A DNA stretch of 64,000 nucleotides, from assembly GCA_019410105.1 (NCBI GenBank), contig DXTB01000002.1:15940-79939 (forward strand), written 5' to 3'. A program made the position numbers and the translations under genes. The notes beneath the pieces are model-generated. The model searched no databases. It was not told where the DNA came from and saw only the letters and a list, made by a program, of their open reading frames with translations. This DNA comes from Clostridiales bacterium (GTDB lineage Bacteria > Bacillota_A > Clostridia > Oscillospirales > Oscillospiraceae). Of this stretch, positions 16,273 through 24,648 are shown one piece after another (positions within the stretch are counted from its first letter, which is position 1; every line of letters starts with the position of its first letter).

Positions 16273-16960
16273 TATCGTACAGGACCTGCTGCCCCTGTAC
16301 CACGACGGCGTCTGCTCGGACAAGAGCCGGGCGGCGGTGGAAGAACATCTGAAGACCTGTGAGGACTGCCGGGCCGCCCTAACGGCTATGGACGCGCCCC
16401 TGCCGGAGGTGGAAAAGGCCGCCGATGACGCGGCGGTAGCAGTGAAAAAAATATCCGGTGAGTGGAAGAGGGGCAAGCGCCGGGCCCATATCATTGGCGT
16501 GATTGTTGCCGTGGTGGTATGCGCGGCCGCCGCAGTGGGGATTTGGACCCTCACTACATGGACGTGCATCCCCATGGATGGCGGGGACTATACGCTGGAT
16601 GTTTACCGGCTGAAGAGCGGAGGCGTGGGGGTCCACTGGGATTTTCGGGAGGGCCGGGAGACCTGGTATGCCCTGACATTCCGGGAGGAGGCGGACGGAC
16701 TTCACTACTATCTGGAGCGGCCCATTCTCCGGGTGGAGTTGTTTGACTTTGACAGCAACTATAACCGGGGCGGGGACGCCATGTTTGAAAGCTGGTCGGA
16801 TGATGCCATGGAGACCGAAGCGATCTACTTCGGCTTGGGTGAGGATGCCGTCTTGCTGTGGAAAGAGGGCGAGGAAGTGGACTTGCCCGCCGCCACCGCC
16901 GCCCAGGAGGAGATGTGGGCGATTGCGGAACTGCCACCGCAGGAGGTGCCGCAGGAATGA
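16253..16960 (+). CDS. Zinc-finger (zf-HC2) transmembrane anti-sigma factor
   Basis: 235 aa. The N-terminus has the ZAS motif EEHLKTCEDC (His-x3-Cys-x2-Cys), which binds zinc and clamps ECF sigma factors. One membrane helix follows (about 79-104, HIIGVIVAVVVCAAAAVGIW), then an extracytoplasmic region of about 130 residues without a recognised fold. ATG 16253 is preferred to TTG 16250: GGAGGG ends 5 nt before it. It should sequester the sigma factor encoded upstream. Confidence 0.85.
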   Translation: MDQLDHDIVQDLLPLYHDGVCSDKSRAAVEEHLKTCEDCRAALTAMDAPLPEVEKAADDAAVAVKKISGEWKRGKRRAHIIGVIVAVVVCAAAAVGIWTLTTWTCIPMDGGDYTLDVYRLKSGGVGVHWDFREGRETWYALTFREEADGLHYYLERPILRVELFDFDSNYNRGGDAMFESWSDDAMETEAIYFGLGEDAVLLWKEGEEVDLPAATAAQEEMWAIAELPPQEVPQE

Positions 16961-17532
16961 GAAAAGATGTCATTCCAGTGGAAGATGCACAGGGCGGGCC
17001 GCGCAGCCCGCGGCGTTTCCTCCGTCTTCTGGCCCTGCTCCTCGCCGCCTTCGCCCTGCTCTCCGCTGTGTGGTATTTCACAGCCTACCGGCCCTATGAT
17101 GTTTACATGGAGGCCCTGCGGGCCCAGCCCGGGTGGCGGGAGGCTCCGGCCCTCCCGGGGTGCGGCACGGATGGGGAGGGTTACAACTGTAATGTGGCCC
17201 GGCCTGGATTTCTCCATTGGACGGGGAATCTGGGGATTGGCATGCCGAACCTGACGCTGGAAAACGGGGAGGAGGTGGGCTTCACAGATTCCCTCCTGAT
17301 CTGGCCCCGGATGACCGGCGAGCCGGAACTGGGCGTCCTTCTCTTTGAGTATGACTTTCAGGAGGACGGCGTCACCTGTGCCGGCCACCAGCTCTACATT
17401 ACGGCGGCGGGAGAGTACCGCCCCTATGGAGATGCGGCGGAGGACGCGGCCAATGCGCAGCTGCTGGCGGAGCACCAGGAGAACGTGGAGACGTTGCTGT
17501 CCCGGGCCCGGGAGATCTGGGGCCTGCCGTGA
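16957..17532 (+). CDS. Single-pass membrane protein of the ECF operon, function unknown
   Basis: 191 aa. A basic N-terminus (RSPRRFLR) leads into one hydrophobic segment (about 22-42), then an extracytoplasmic domain of about 150 residues with three cysteines and no recognised motif. The ATG overlaps the anti-sigma stop (ATGA) and AGGAGG lies 10 nt upstream, so it is the third gene of the operon. It could be a co-sensor or an envelope target of the sigma factor; nothing in the sequence decides this. Confidence 0.7.
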   Translation: MRKDVIPVEDAQGGPRSPRRFLRLLALLLAAFALLSAVWYFTAYRPYDVYMEALRAQPGWREAPALPGCGTDGEGYNCNVARPGFLHWTGNLGIGMPNLTLENGEEVGFTDSLLIWPRMTGEPELGVLLFEYDFQEDGVTCAGHQLYITAAGEYRPYGDAAEDAANAQLLAEHQENVETLLSRAREIWGLP

Positions 17533-17551
17533 CTCACAGGCCATGGAGCAA

Positions 17552-17588
17552 AAACCAGGCGGCCCGCCGGGATCTCCCGGCGGGCCGC
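17552..17588 (-). terminator. Terminator of thyA-folA, usable in both directions
   Basis: A 13-bp perfect stem (17559-17571 with 17576-17588), loop of four; on the minus strand it is followed by CTGGTTTTTGC. Confidence 0.85.
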
Positions 17589-17591
17589 TGC

Positions 17592-18095
17592 TCAATCGCA
17601 CAGCTTCGTATTCACATAGTCATAGAACCGATAGGTGAGCCCGTTCTCCGTCACCGGCTCGCTGACGGCTCTTACAGTCCAGCCGGGCAGCTTGTCCAGA
17701 TTGGGAAAGAAGGAGTCCGCTCCCTCCGCGGCGGCGTCCACCCGGGTCACGTAAGCCCGTGCACATTGGGAGAGCAGAGCGGCGTAGATGCTGCCGCCGC
17801 CGATGACCCACAGCTGGTCCGGCGGGGTACCGGCTGTGGCCTCCCGCATGGCCGCCAGACTGGAGACGGTCTCCGCCCCCTCCCGGGAAAAGTCCGGGCA
17901 GTGGGTGATGACGATGTTCCGCCGCTTGGGCAGGGGCCGCCCGCCGGGAAAGGAGTCCAGCGTCCGGCGGCCCAGGATGACCGTGCCCCCCAGGGTGAGG
18001 GAGCGAAAGCGCTTCATGTCCGTAGGCAGGGAGAAGAGCAGATCATTGTCCCGGCCGATGGCCCAGTTTTGATCGACGACGACGATGGCATTCAC
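17592..18095 (-). CDS. folA: Dihydrofolate reductase
   Basis: 167 aa. NAIVVVDQNWAIGRDNDLLF, the catalytic Asp in LPTDMKRFR (D26), VILGRRTLDSFPG and WVIGGGSIYAALL are all DHFR landmarks. It regenerates tetrahydrofolate from the dihydrofolate made by thymidylate synthase, encoded 13 nt upstream. The start is GTG at 18095, with GGAGG 8 nt before it; the nearby ATG at 18091 is out of frame. Confidence 0.95.
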   Translation of the reverse strand: MNAIVVVDQNWAIGRDNDLLFSLPTDMKRFRSLTLGGTVILGRRTLDSFPGGRPLPKRRNIVITHCPDFSREGAETVSSLAAMREATAGTPPDQLWVIGGGSIYAALLSQCARAYVTRVDAAAEGADSFFPNLDKLPGWTVRAVSEPVTENGLTYRFYDYVNTKLCD

Positions 18096-18108
18096 AGCGC
18101 AGGCCTCC

Positions 18109-18939
18109 TCAAATAGCGATGGGGATCTGGTCCTCGAAGGGGGCGGGGATGTAGTCCTCCAGGGAGAAGCTGTCCCGGGTAAAGGCGTAGAAGTCCGTCA
18201 CGGACGGGTCCATCCGGAACACCGGCGCCGGGGACGGCGTCTGGGCCAGCATCTTTTCAATGATGGGCACATGGCGGTCGTAGATATGGGCGTCCGCGAT
18301 CACGTGGACCAGTTCGCCGGGCACCAGGCCGCTGACCTGGGCCAGCATGTGGACCAGCACCGCGTACTGCACTACATTCCAGTTGTTGGCGGCCAGCATG
18401 TCCTGGCTCCGCTGGTTCAAAATGGCGTTGAGGACATTCCCGGAGACGTTGAAGGTCATGGACCAGGCGCAGGGGTACAGATTCATCTCATGGAGATCCT
18501 GGTGGTTGTAGAGACTGGTGAGGATACGGCGGGAGGCGGGGTTGTGCTTCAGGTCGTACAGCACCCGGTCCACCTGGTCCATCTCCCCCTCGGGATACTG
18601 GTGCTTGATGGAGAGCTGATAGCCATAGGCCTTGCCGATGGAGCCGTCCGGATCCGCCCACTCATCCCAGATGTGGCCGTTCAGGTCGTGGATGTTGTTG
18701 GACTTCTTCTGCCAGATCCACAGCAGTTCGTCCACCGCGGTCTTCCAGTAGGTCCGGCGGAGGGTCAGGATGGGGAACTCCTCCTGAAGGTCATAGCGGT
18801 TGACGATCCCGAATTTTTTCACAGTGTGGGCGGGAGTACCGTCCTCCCAATGGGGACGGACGGGCAGGTCTGTGTCCCAGACCCCGTGGTCCAGAATGTC
18901 CCGGCAGTTTTGCAGAAAGAGCGCATCGGCATGGCTCAT
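18109..18939 (-). CDS. thyA: Thymidylate synthase
   Basis: 276 aa. It has the catalytic Cys in LYPCAWSMTF (C157), the phosphate-binding RR pair (NPASRRILTS), NQRSQDMLAANNWNVVQYA and a C-terminal FEDQIPIAI like that of ThyA enzymes. It methylates dUMP to dTMP with methylene-tetrahydrofolate. GAGGAGG lies 7 nt before the ATG and a promoter lies at 18973-19001. It leads the thyA-folA operon. Confidence 0.96.
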   Translation of the reverse strand: MSHADALFLQNCRDILDHGVWDTDLPVRPHWEDGTPAHTVKKFGIVNRYDLQEEFPILTLRRTYWKTAVDELLWIWQKKSNNIHDLNGHIWDEWADPDGSIGKAYGYQLSIKHQYPEGEMDQVDRVLYDLKHNPASRRILTSLYNHQDLHEMNLYPCAWSMTFNVSGNVLNAILNQRSQDMLAANNWNVVQYAVLVHMLAQVSGLVPGELVHVIADAHIYDRHVPIIEKMLAQTPSPAPVFRMDPSVTDFYAFTRDSFSLEDYIPAPFEDQIPIAI

Positions 18940-18972
18940 GGGGGTCCCTCCTCAGCGTTGGGTATTTTTTTC

Positions 18973-19001
18973 AGTATAGCAAATCCGGGAGAAAAACACA
19001 A
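18973..19001 (-). promoter_or_regulatory. thyA-folA promoter
   Basis: Minus strand: TTGTGT (18996-19001), 17-bp spacer, TATACT (18973-18978), about 30 nt before the thyA ATG. Confidence 0.65.
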
Positions 19002-19053
19002 TCGGCAGATGAAGCCCCGGCCGCCAAATTGGGGGCGTCTTTTCCTGTGCCTG

Positions 19054-19082
19054 TTGTGAAAATCGGCTATGTGTGGTAGAAT
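19054..19082 (+). promoter_or_regulatory. Promoter of the AraC-family gene
   Basis: TTGTGA (19054-19059), 17-bp spacer, TAGAAT (19077-19082), about 95 nt before the start codon. Confidence 0.6.
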
Positions 19083-19181
19083 ACCTGCAAAACGGGCCCT
19101 GCCTCATCGGGCGCGGCGCCCGGTTCCACGGCCGAAGGGTGACCCGGCGGATGCTCCGGCGGGCGGAAAAGGAGGCGGGAG

Positions 19182-20030
19182 ATGCCGGACCGGAAGGAGA
19201 TCAACAAGCGGGGCTATCTGAAGGAGGACTTCCGGCTGTTCCACCTGAAGGACAGCCGGGCCCAGAAGGTGGACTATCACTACCACGCCTTTGACAAGCT
19301 GATCCTTCTCCTGGGGGGAAAGGTCACCTATGTGGTGGAGGGCGTCACCTACTTCCTTCAGCCCTGGGACCTGCTGCTGGTGGGACACGACCTGATCCAC
19401 CGGCCCATCATCGACCCGGCGGAGCCCTATGAGCGGGTGGTGATCTGGCTGGGACGGGAGTGGCTGGAGCGGCGCAGCGACCCCGGCGAGGCGCTGGACA
19501 CCTGCTTCGACACCACCCGGGAGCGGGGGTTCCACCTGCTGCGCTTCGACGCAGAGCGGCGGCTCCACTATATGCAGCGCATCCAGCAGCTGGAGGAGGC
19601 CCTGCGGGACCGGAGCTTCGGCGCCGCCCGCATGGCGGATACCCTCTGCCAGCAGATGCTGATCGACGTGAACCGGGATGTGCTGCGCTCCCGCACCGCC
19701 CAGGAGGAGCGGGACAGCTACCGGGTGGACCCCAAGATGGAGGAGGTGCTCCGGTACATTCTGGACCATCTGGGAGAGGAGCTGACGGTGGAGTCCCTCT
19801 CCAAGCGGTTTTTCATCAGCCGGTACTATCTGATGCACCGGTTCAAGGCCGTCACCGGCTACACGGTCCACCAGTACATCAGCCAGAAGCGGCTGCTGCG
19901 GGCCGGGGAGCTGATCCGCGCCGGCGTGCCGGTGATGAAGGCGGCGGAGCAGGCCGGATTTGAGGAGTATTCCACCTTCCTGCGGGCCTTCCGCGGCACC
20001 TTCCACATGAGTCCCCGGGAGTTCCGGTGA
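19182..20030 (+). CDS. AraC-family transcriptional regulator
   Basis: 282 aa. An N-terminal cupin-type sensor domain (about 20-110, with YHYHAFDKLILLLGGKVTY) is followed by a C-terminal double HTH (about 185-282; LTVESLSKRFFISRYYLMHR and a second helix pair ending MSPREFR). It is of the small-molecule-binding AraC type. GGAGG lies 6 nt before the ATG. Neighbours are thyA (divergent) and an iron alcohol dehydrogenase (convergent), so the target is not indicated by context. Confidence 0.92.
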   Translation: MPDRKEINKRGYLKEDFRLFHLKDSRAQKVDYHYHAFDKLILLLGGKVTYVVEGVTYFLQPWDLLLVGHDLIHRPIIDPAEPYERVVIWLGREWLERRSDPGEALDTCFDTTRERGFHLLRFDAERRLHYMQRIQQLEEALRDRSFGAARMADTLCQQMLIDVNRDVLRSRTAQEERDSYRVDPKMEEVLRYILDHLGEELTVESLSKRFFISRYYLMHRFKAVTGYTVHQYISQKRLLRAGELIRAGVPVMKAAEQAGFEEYSTFLRAFRGTFHMSPREFR

Positions 20031-20044
20031 CGAGGATACGGCAA

Positions 20045-20078
20045 AAGCCCGCCCGGGGATCGCTCCCCGGGCGGGCTT
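20045..20078. terminator. Bidirectional terminator between AraC gene and alcohol dehydrogenase gene
   Basis: A 15-bp stem (20045-20059 with 20064-20078), loop TCGC; the minus-strand side is followed by TTGCCG and the plus side by GCTGTTAC. Convergent genes share it. Confidence 0.8.
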
Positions 20079-20082
20079 GCTG

Positions 20083-21273
20083 TTACTGGGCCTCGCCGGC
20101 TGCCAGGCGGAGGATAGCCTCCATGTCCGCGGGCTGGATCTTCACGAAGCCGCCGAAGGGGAAGCCGCCGGGCTTCTCCGCCCGGTGGGCCACCATGTCC
20201 GGGATGTCTTTGGCCTTGGCTCCCAGCTCGTCAAAGGTGATGGGCATCCCCAGGGAGTGGAAGAAGAGGCACAGCTTCTCGATGCCCTGGCGGGCGGTGG
20301 CCTCCGGGTCCGCAAAGTTCATCTCACAGCCGAAGACCCGCACGGCGAACTGGGCCAGCCGGACGGGATCATGGGGCAGCACGTACTCCATCCAGGCGGG
20401 CAGGATCACCGCAAGACCCGCGCCGTGGGCGCAATCGTAGAAGGCGGAGAGCTCATGCTCGATCTGGTGGCTGGCCCAGTCCTGCTCCCGGCCCACGCCG
20501 CAGGAGTTGTTGTGGGCCAGCATCCCTGCCCACATCAGGTCCGCCCGGGCGGCGTAGTCATTGGGATCGGCAATGGCCTTGGGGGCCGCGTCCAGCACGG
20601 TCTTCAGCAGGGCCTCGCACAGCCGGTCCGTCAGCCCCACGTCGGGAGTGTTGGTGAAGTACCGCTCCATGATGTGGGCCATCATGTCCACCGCGCCGCT
20701 GGCGGTCTGGTAGGCAGGCAGGGAGCAGGTGAACCGGGGGTTCAGCACGGCGAATTTCGGGCGGATGACATCCGTCTTGGGGCAGCCCCACTTCAGGTTG
20801 CCCCGCTCCTGGGTGATGACGCAGCTGTCGGACCCCTCGCTGCCGGCGGCGGAGATAGTCAGCACCACGCCCACGGGCAGCGTCTTCTCGATCTTGGCGG
20901 CGCCGGTGAAGAAATCCCAGAAATCCCCCTTGTACAGCGCGCCGAAGCCGATGGCCTTGGCGGTGTCGATGACACTGCCGCCGCCCAGTGCCAGCAGGAA
21001 GTCCGCGCCGGTCCGCCGGACCAGGTCGATGCCCTCGTATACCTTGCCGCTGCGGGGGTTGGCCTGGACGTCGGAGAGCTCTGTAAAGGGGATGCCCGCG
21101 GCCTCCAGGGAGGCGGTGACGGCGTCATAGGCGCCGTTGCGGCGGACGGACCCGCCGCCGGTGACCAGCAGTACCCGGCTGCCGCCGAACCGGCGCACCA
21201 GTGCGCCGGTGTTTTTCTCTTCTCCATCGCCGAAGGTGAAGAGGGTGGGGGAGTAGAAGGTGAAGTTGTTCAT
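20083..21273 (-). CDS. Iron-containing alcohol dehydrogenase (butanol-dehydrogenase-like)
   Basis: 396 aa. NFTFYSPTLFTFGDG at the start, the nucleotide-binding VLLVTGGGSVRRNG, ALGGGSVIDTAKAI, and metal ligands in DMMAHIMERY and HQIEHELSAFYDCAHG are those of type III Fe-dependent alcohol dehydrogenases, closest in style to YugJ/BdhA-type NAD(P)H butanol dehydrogenases. It likely interconverts aldehydes and alcohols in fermentation. The start at 21273 matches the family N-terminus; upstream in-frame sequence to 21339 does not. It lies 37 nt after an HTH membrane protein gene. Confidence 0.92.
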   Translation of the reverse strand: MNNFTFYSPTLFTFGDGEEKNTGALVRRFGGSRVLLVTGGGSVRRNGAYDAVTASLEAAGIPFTELSDVQANPRSGKVYEGIDLVRRTGADFLLALGGGSVIDTAKAIGFGALYKGDFWDFFTGAAKIEKTLPVGVVLTISAAGSEGSDSCVITQERGNLKWGCPKTDVIRPKFAVLNPRFTCSLPAYQTASGAVDMMAHIMERYFTNTPDVGLTDRLCEALLKTVLDAAPKAIADPNDYAARADLMWAGMLAHNNSCGVGREQDWASHQIEHELSAFYDCAHGAGLAVILPAWMEYVLPHDPVRLAQFAVRVFGCEMNFADPEATARQGIEKLCLFFHSLGMPITFDELGAKAKDIPDMVAHRAEKPGGFPFGGFVKIQPADMEAILRLAAGEAQ

Positions 21274-21310
21274 GGATGAAGTTCCTTTCCTTAAAAATTC
21301 AACAACATAA

Positions 21311-21793
21311 TCAGTCCCGCTTGGATAGAAGCACCTCAAATACCAGCAGGGCCAGAGCTATCGCCAGCAGGAGAAGCCCCGCTGAGAGAACGGCACCGCA
21401 CCAGGTGCTGCGCAGAGCAGTGCCGAAGCGGCCGAAATCGGTGTACCACTGGTCTGCGGTCAGTGCATGATAGACAGCTCCGGTCAGCCCTGTCAAGGCG
21501 GCTGCTGTTCCTGCGAAGGCCAGAGGCGGAGAGATCACCCGGAGACTCCACCGCCACAGTGGAAGAGACAGGAAGTCGGACGCATCATCAGCCTTGGCAT
21601 TCTCCCCCAGCAGTTCATCGGCGGAGATGCCGAAGACGCGGCACAATTGGAGAAGCTTTTCCGCATCAGGAAGGACCTCGCCGCTCTCCCAGCGGCTGAC
21701 GTCCTGCGTGGAGACGCCCAGCCGCTCTGCCAGAATCTCCTGAGAGAGGTGGGCAGCCAGCCGCCTCTGGGTGATTTTTTCGCCGATGGTCAT
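21311..21793 (-). CDS. XRE-family HTH protein with C-terminal membrane segments
   Basis: 160 aa. An N-terminal HTH (about 4-58, LSQEILAERLGVSTQDVSRW) is followed by two hydrophobic segments (about 88-108 and 133-155). This is the common Clostridia layout of a DNA-binding head on a membrane anchor; signal and target are unknown. AAAGGAG lies 8 nt before the ATG. It sits between a 2-hydroxyacid dehydrogenase and the alcohol dehydrogenase on the same strand. Confidence 0.85.
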   Translation of the reverse strand: MTIGEKITQRRLAAHLSQEILAERLGVSTQDVSRWESGEVLPDAEKLLQLCRVFGISADELLGENAKADDASDFLSLPLWRWSLRVISPPLAFAGTAAALTGLTGAVYHALTADQWYTDFGRFGTALRSTWCGAVLSAGLLLLAIALALLVFEVLLSKRD

Positions 21794-21851
21794 GGGAAAA
21801 CTCCTTTCGCAAATAGCTTTCGTATATCACTGGCCTGCCCCAGCGGACTGC

Positions 21852-22823
21852 TTAATATCCCCGGTTCCGGTCCACCAGTCCCGCCAGCGGGCGCCCGGCG
21901 GCGTAGTTCTCCAGATCGGCACAGAAGCGGGCCACGTTTTCGCCGCAGGTGTAGCCCAGGGTCATGTTGCCGGAGACGTGGGGGGTGAGAATGATGTTGC
22001 GGGCGTCCCACAGAGGATCGTCCTGGGGCAGAGGCTCCGGGTCCATCACGTCCAGGGCGGCGCCTGCCAGCTTTCCGCTGTTCAGGGCCTCCGCCAGGGC
22101 CTTCTGGTCCAGAGCGGTGCCACGGCCCACGTTGATGACGCAGGCGTCGGCGGGCAGCAGGGCGATCCGCTCCCGGTTCAGGATGTGAACGGTCTCCGGC
22201 GTGCTGGGCAGGGCCATCACCAGGATTTTTGTGCGGGGCAGCACGTCGTCCAGAGCGGAGATGGGATACACCTCGTCGAAGGCGGGGTGGAGCTTTCCGC
22301 TGCGGCTGAGACCTATGATCTTCGCGGCCCCCATGCCCCGCAGCCGGTCCGCCACATGGCGCCCGATATCCCCGGTGCCCAGGATGGTGAATTCGTTGTC
22401 CCGGATGGAGCGGACGGGCAGCTGATTGGACCAGCCGTGGCCCCGGACGATCTCGATGTACTCCGGCATCCGCCGCAGCAGCATCAGGGTCACCATCACC
22501 ACATGCTCGGCGATGGTAACGCCGTAGACGTTGGAGTTGGTCAGCAGGCAGTCCGGGTTGGCGAACAGGCCGGGATCCTTGCAGTAGAGGTCCACCCCGG
22601 CAAAGGAGCAGCAGTACCACTTCAGCGTAGCGGGAGCGGCGCGCAGAAGGTCAGCGGAATGGGCGTACAGAACCTCGCAGTGCTGGAGGCAGTCCTTCGC
22701 CTCCTCAAACTGGTCCAGGTTGAAGAAATGGGGGGTGAAGCCCGTCCGGCGGGCGGTCTCCCGGATCCGGTCCTTGTGGGCTTCCGTGAGGAATTCCTGA
22801 TAGATGCAGATATTGCGATTCAT
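21852..22823 (-). CDS. D-isomer-specific 2-hydroxyacid dehydrogenase family protein
   Basis: 323 aa. The NAD-binding TILGTGDIGRHVADRLRGMG, the catalytic Arg in INVGRGTALDQ, the Glu in DVMDPEPLPQDDPLW and the His in ILTPHVSGN are all present. It reduces a 2-oxoacid to the D-hydroxyacid or the reverse; substrate unknown. ATG 22823 overlaps the stop of the upstream FAD enzyme (ATGA), so the two are probably translationally coupled; a TTG six bases earlier is a weaker alternative. Confidence 0.9.
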   Translation of the reverse strand: MNRNICIYQEFLTEAHKDRIRETARRTGFTPHFFNLDQFEEAKDCLQHCEVLYAHSADLLRAAPATLKWYCCSFAGVDLYCKDPGLFANPDCLLTNSNVYGVTIAEHVVMVTLMLLRRMPEYIEIVRGHGWSNQLPVRSIRDNEFTILGTGDIGRHVADRLRGMGAAKIIGLSRSGKLHPAFDEVYPISALDDVLPRTKILVMALPSTPETVHILNRERIALLPADACVINVGRGTALDQKALAEALNSGKLAGAALDVMDPEPLPQDDPLWDARNIILTPHVSGNMTLGYTCGENVARFCADLENYAAGRPLAGLVDRNRGY

Positions 22824-24439
22824 AAACAATCAGACTCCTTTTGAATGGATTGACAGAGTTGCTCGGCACAGTGCATCCCATCCGCGGCGGCGGAGAGGAT
22901 GCCGCCGGCATAGCCGGCTCCCTCGCCGCAGGGGTACAGGCCCCGGAGAGAGGACTGGCAGGTCCCATCCCGTGGGATGCGCACTGGGGAGGAGGAACGG
23001 CTCTCCACCGCCGTCAGGACGGCGTCCGGATCGTCGTAGCCCCGGAGCTTCTGCCCCAGCAGGGGGAGCGCCCCGGCAATGGTATCCGCCACGAAGGGCG
23101 GCAGGCACCGGCGCAGGTCCGTCCAGGTGACGCCGGGGCGGTAGCTGGGGTGCACTCGGCCTGGGCCGACGGAGGGCCGCCCCGCCAGAAAGTCCCCCAC
23201 CCGCTGGGCCGGGGCCCGGTAGTCCCCACCCCCCAGAGCGTAGGCTGCAGACTCCAGCTTCCGCTGGAAGGCGATACCCGCCAGGGGATCTTCCGCCCCG
23301 CCATAGTCCTCTGGCGTCACGTTCACCAGCAGGCCGCCATTGATATTCTCCTTGTCCCGGGCGAATTCGCTCATGCCGTTGGTGACCACCCGCTCCGCCT
23401 CAGAAGCGGCCGCCACCACCTCCCCGCCGGGGCAGACGCAGAAGGAGTAGGCCGCCCGGCCGCCGGGCAGATGGCAGGAGAGCTTGTAGGTAGACGCCGG
23501 AAGCCCGGGATGCCCGGCGTACTGCCGGTATTGGGCGGCGTCGCAGTCCGCCTGCCGGTGTTCGATCCGCACCCCCACGGCGAAGGGCTTGGCCTCCATG
23601 GGCACACCCCTTTTATGGAGCATGGCGAAGGTGTCCCGGGCGGAGTGCCCTGGGCAGAGGAGCAGGTGGGAGCAGGGAAGGGTATAAACGCCCTCCGGCC
23701 CCTCCGCGGTGATGCCCCGCAGGGCGCCGTCCCGGATGTCCAGGTCCGCCAGCCGGCTCTCAAACCGGATGTCCGTTCCCAGTTCCAGCAGACAGCGGCG
23801 CAGATTTACCAGAACGGTGTGGAGATAATCCGTGCCCACATGGGGTTTGGCATCGATCAAAATATCCTCCGGAGCGCCGCAGGATACCAACGTCTCCAGG
23901 ATAAAGCGGTGGCGGGGGTCGCGTGTGCCGGTGTTCAGCTTCCCGTCCGAGAAGGCTCCTGCGCCGCCCTCGCCGAATTGGACATTGGAGGTCAGGTCCA
24001 GCTCTCCCGTGGCCCAGAACCGTTCCACATCCGCCTTCCGTCGCTCCACCGGGCGGCCCCGCTCCAGCAGGATGGGGCGCAGCCCCGCCTGGGCCAGCAC
24101 CAGGGCGGCGAAGAGCCCCGCGGGCCCGGCGCCCACCACCACGGGAGGCACCGCCGGCGCAGGCAGGGGAGACGGCGGCGTGTACGCCGGGGCCTGTGCG
24201 GCCCGGCTGATCTTCCGGCTCCTGGCTCGGCGGAGAATAGCGGACTCCTCCTTGACCGCGACCTCCACCGTGTAGACCAGGCGGACTTCTTCCCGGGCGT
24301 CCACACTGCGGCGGAGTAAGCGCAGGGAGAGAATGTCCTTCTCCCGTATCCGGAGCAGCCGGGCGGCCTCGGCGGCCAGCTCCGCCATGCCGGCCTCCGG
24401 CGGGAGCTTGATGGAATCGATTCTTAACACCTTGTTCAA
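22820..24439 (-). CDS. FAD-dependent dehydrogenase of the COG2509 type, function uncharacterised
   Basis: 539 aa. The N-terminal 90 residues form a small alpha/beta domain, then the Rossmann FAD motif PVVVGAGPAGLFAALVLAQAG (about 100-120), QFGEGGAGAFSDGKLNT and a C-terminal GLYPCGEGAGYAGGILSAA. The N-terminal extension plus the GEGGAGAFSDGKL stretch mark this Firmicutes/Bacteroidetes FAD family; no reaction is established. It is the first gene of a minus-strand run with a 2-hydroxyacid dehydrogenase overlapping its stop. A promoter is proposed at 24466-24494. Confidence 0.85.
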   Translation of the reverse strand: MNKVLRIDSIKLPPEAGMAELAAEAARLLRIREKDILSLRLLRRSVDAREEVRLVYTVEVAVKEESAILRRARSRKISRAAQAPAYTPPSPLPAPAVPPVVVGAGPAGLFAALVLAQAGLRPILLERGRPVERRKADVERFWATGELDLTSNVQFGEGGAGAFSDGKLNTGTRDPRHRFILETLVSCGAPEDILIDAKPHVGTDYLHTVLVNLRRCLLELGTDIRFESRLADLDIRDGALRGITAEGPEGVYTLPCSHLLLCPGHSARDTFAMLHKRGVPMEAKPFAVGVRIEHRQADCDAAQYRQYAGHPGLPASTYKLSCHLPGGRAAYSFCVCPGGEVVAAASEAERVVTNGMSEFARDKENINGGLLVNVTPEDYGGAEDPLAGIAFQRKLESAAYALGGGDYRAPAQRVGDFLAGRPSVGPGRVHPSYRPGVTWTDLRRCLPPFVADTIAGALPLLGQKLRGYDDPDAVLTAVESRSSSPVRIPRDGTCQSSLRGLYPCGEGAGYAGGILSAAADGMHCAEQLCQSIQKESDCL

Positions 24440-24465
24440 AGTTCCTTTCAGATGTGTTTAAGATA

Positions 24466-24494
24466 AGCATACTATACTTCAGTCAAAGGTTCAA
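24466..24494 (-). promoter_or_regulatory. Promoter of the FAD dehydrogenase gene
   Basis: Minus strand: TTGAAC (24489-24494), 17-bp spacer, TATGCT (24466-24471), about 25 nt before the ATG. Confidence 0.5.
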
Positions 24495-24648
24495 GGAAGA
24501 GCCCCTGAAAAGCTTCCGGTTTTTTCCGGAGCGCCGTCCGGGACAATTCAAAAATTGGAATCAGAAACTTCATACTTTTGACACGATCCCATGTTATCCT
24601 CTGTTCTAAACAATGGATGAGCGGGATACATAATAGGAGGCAATCATT

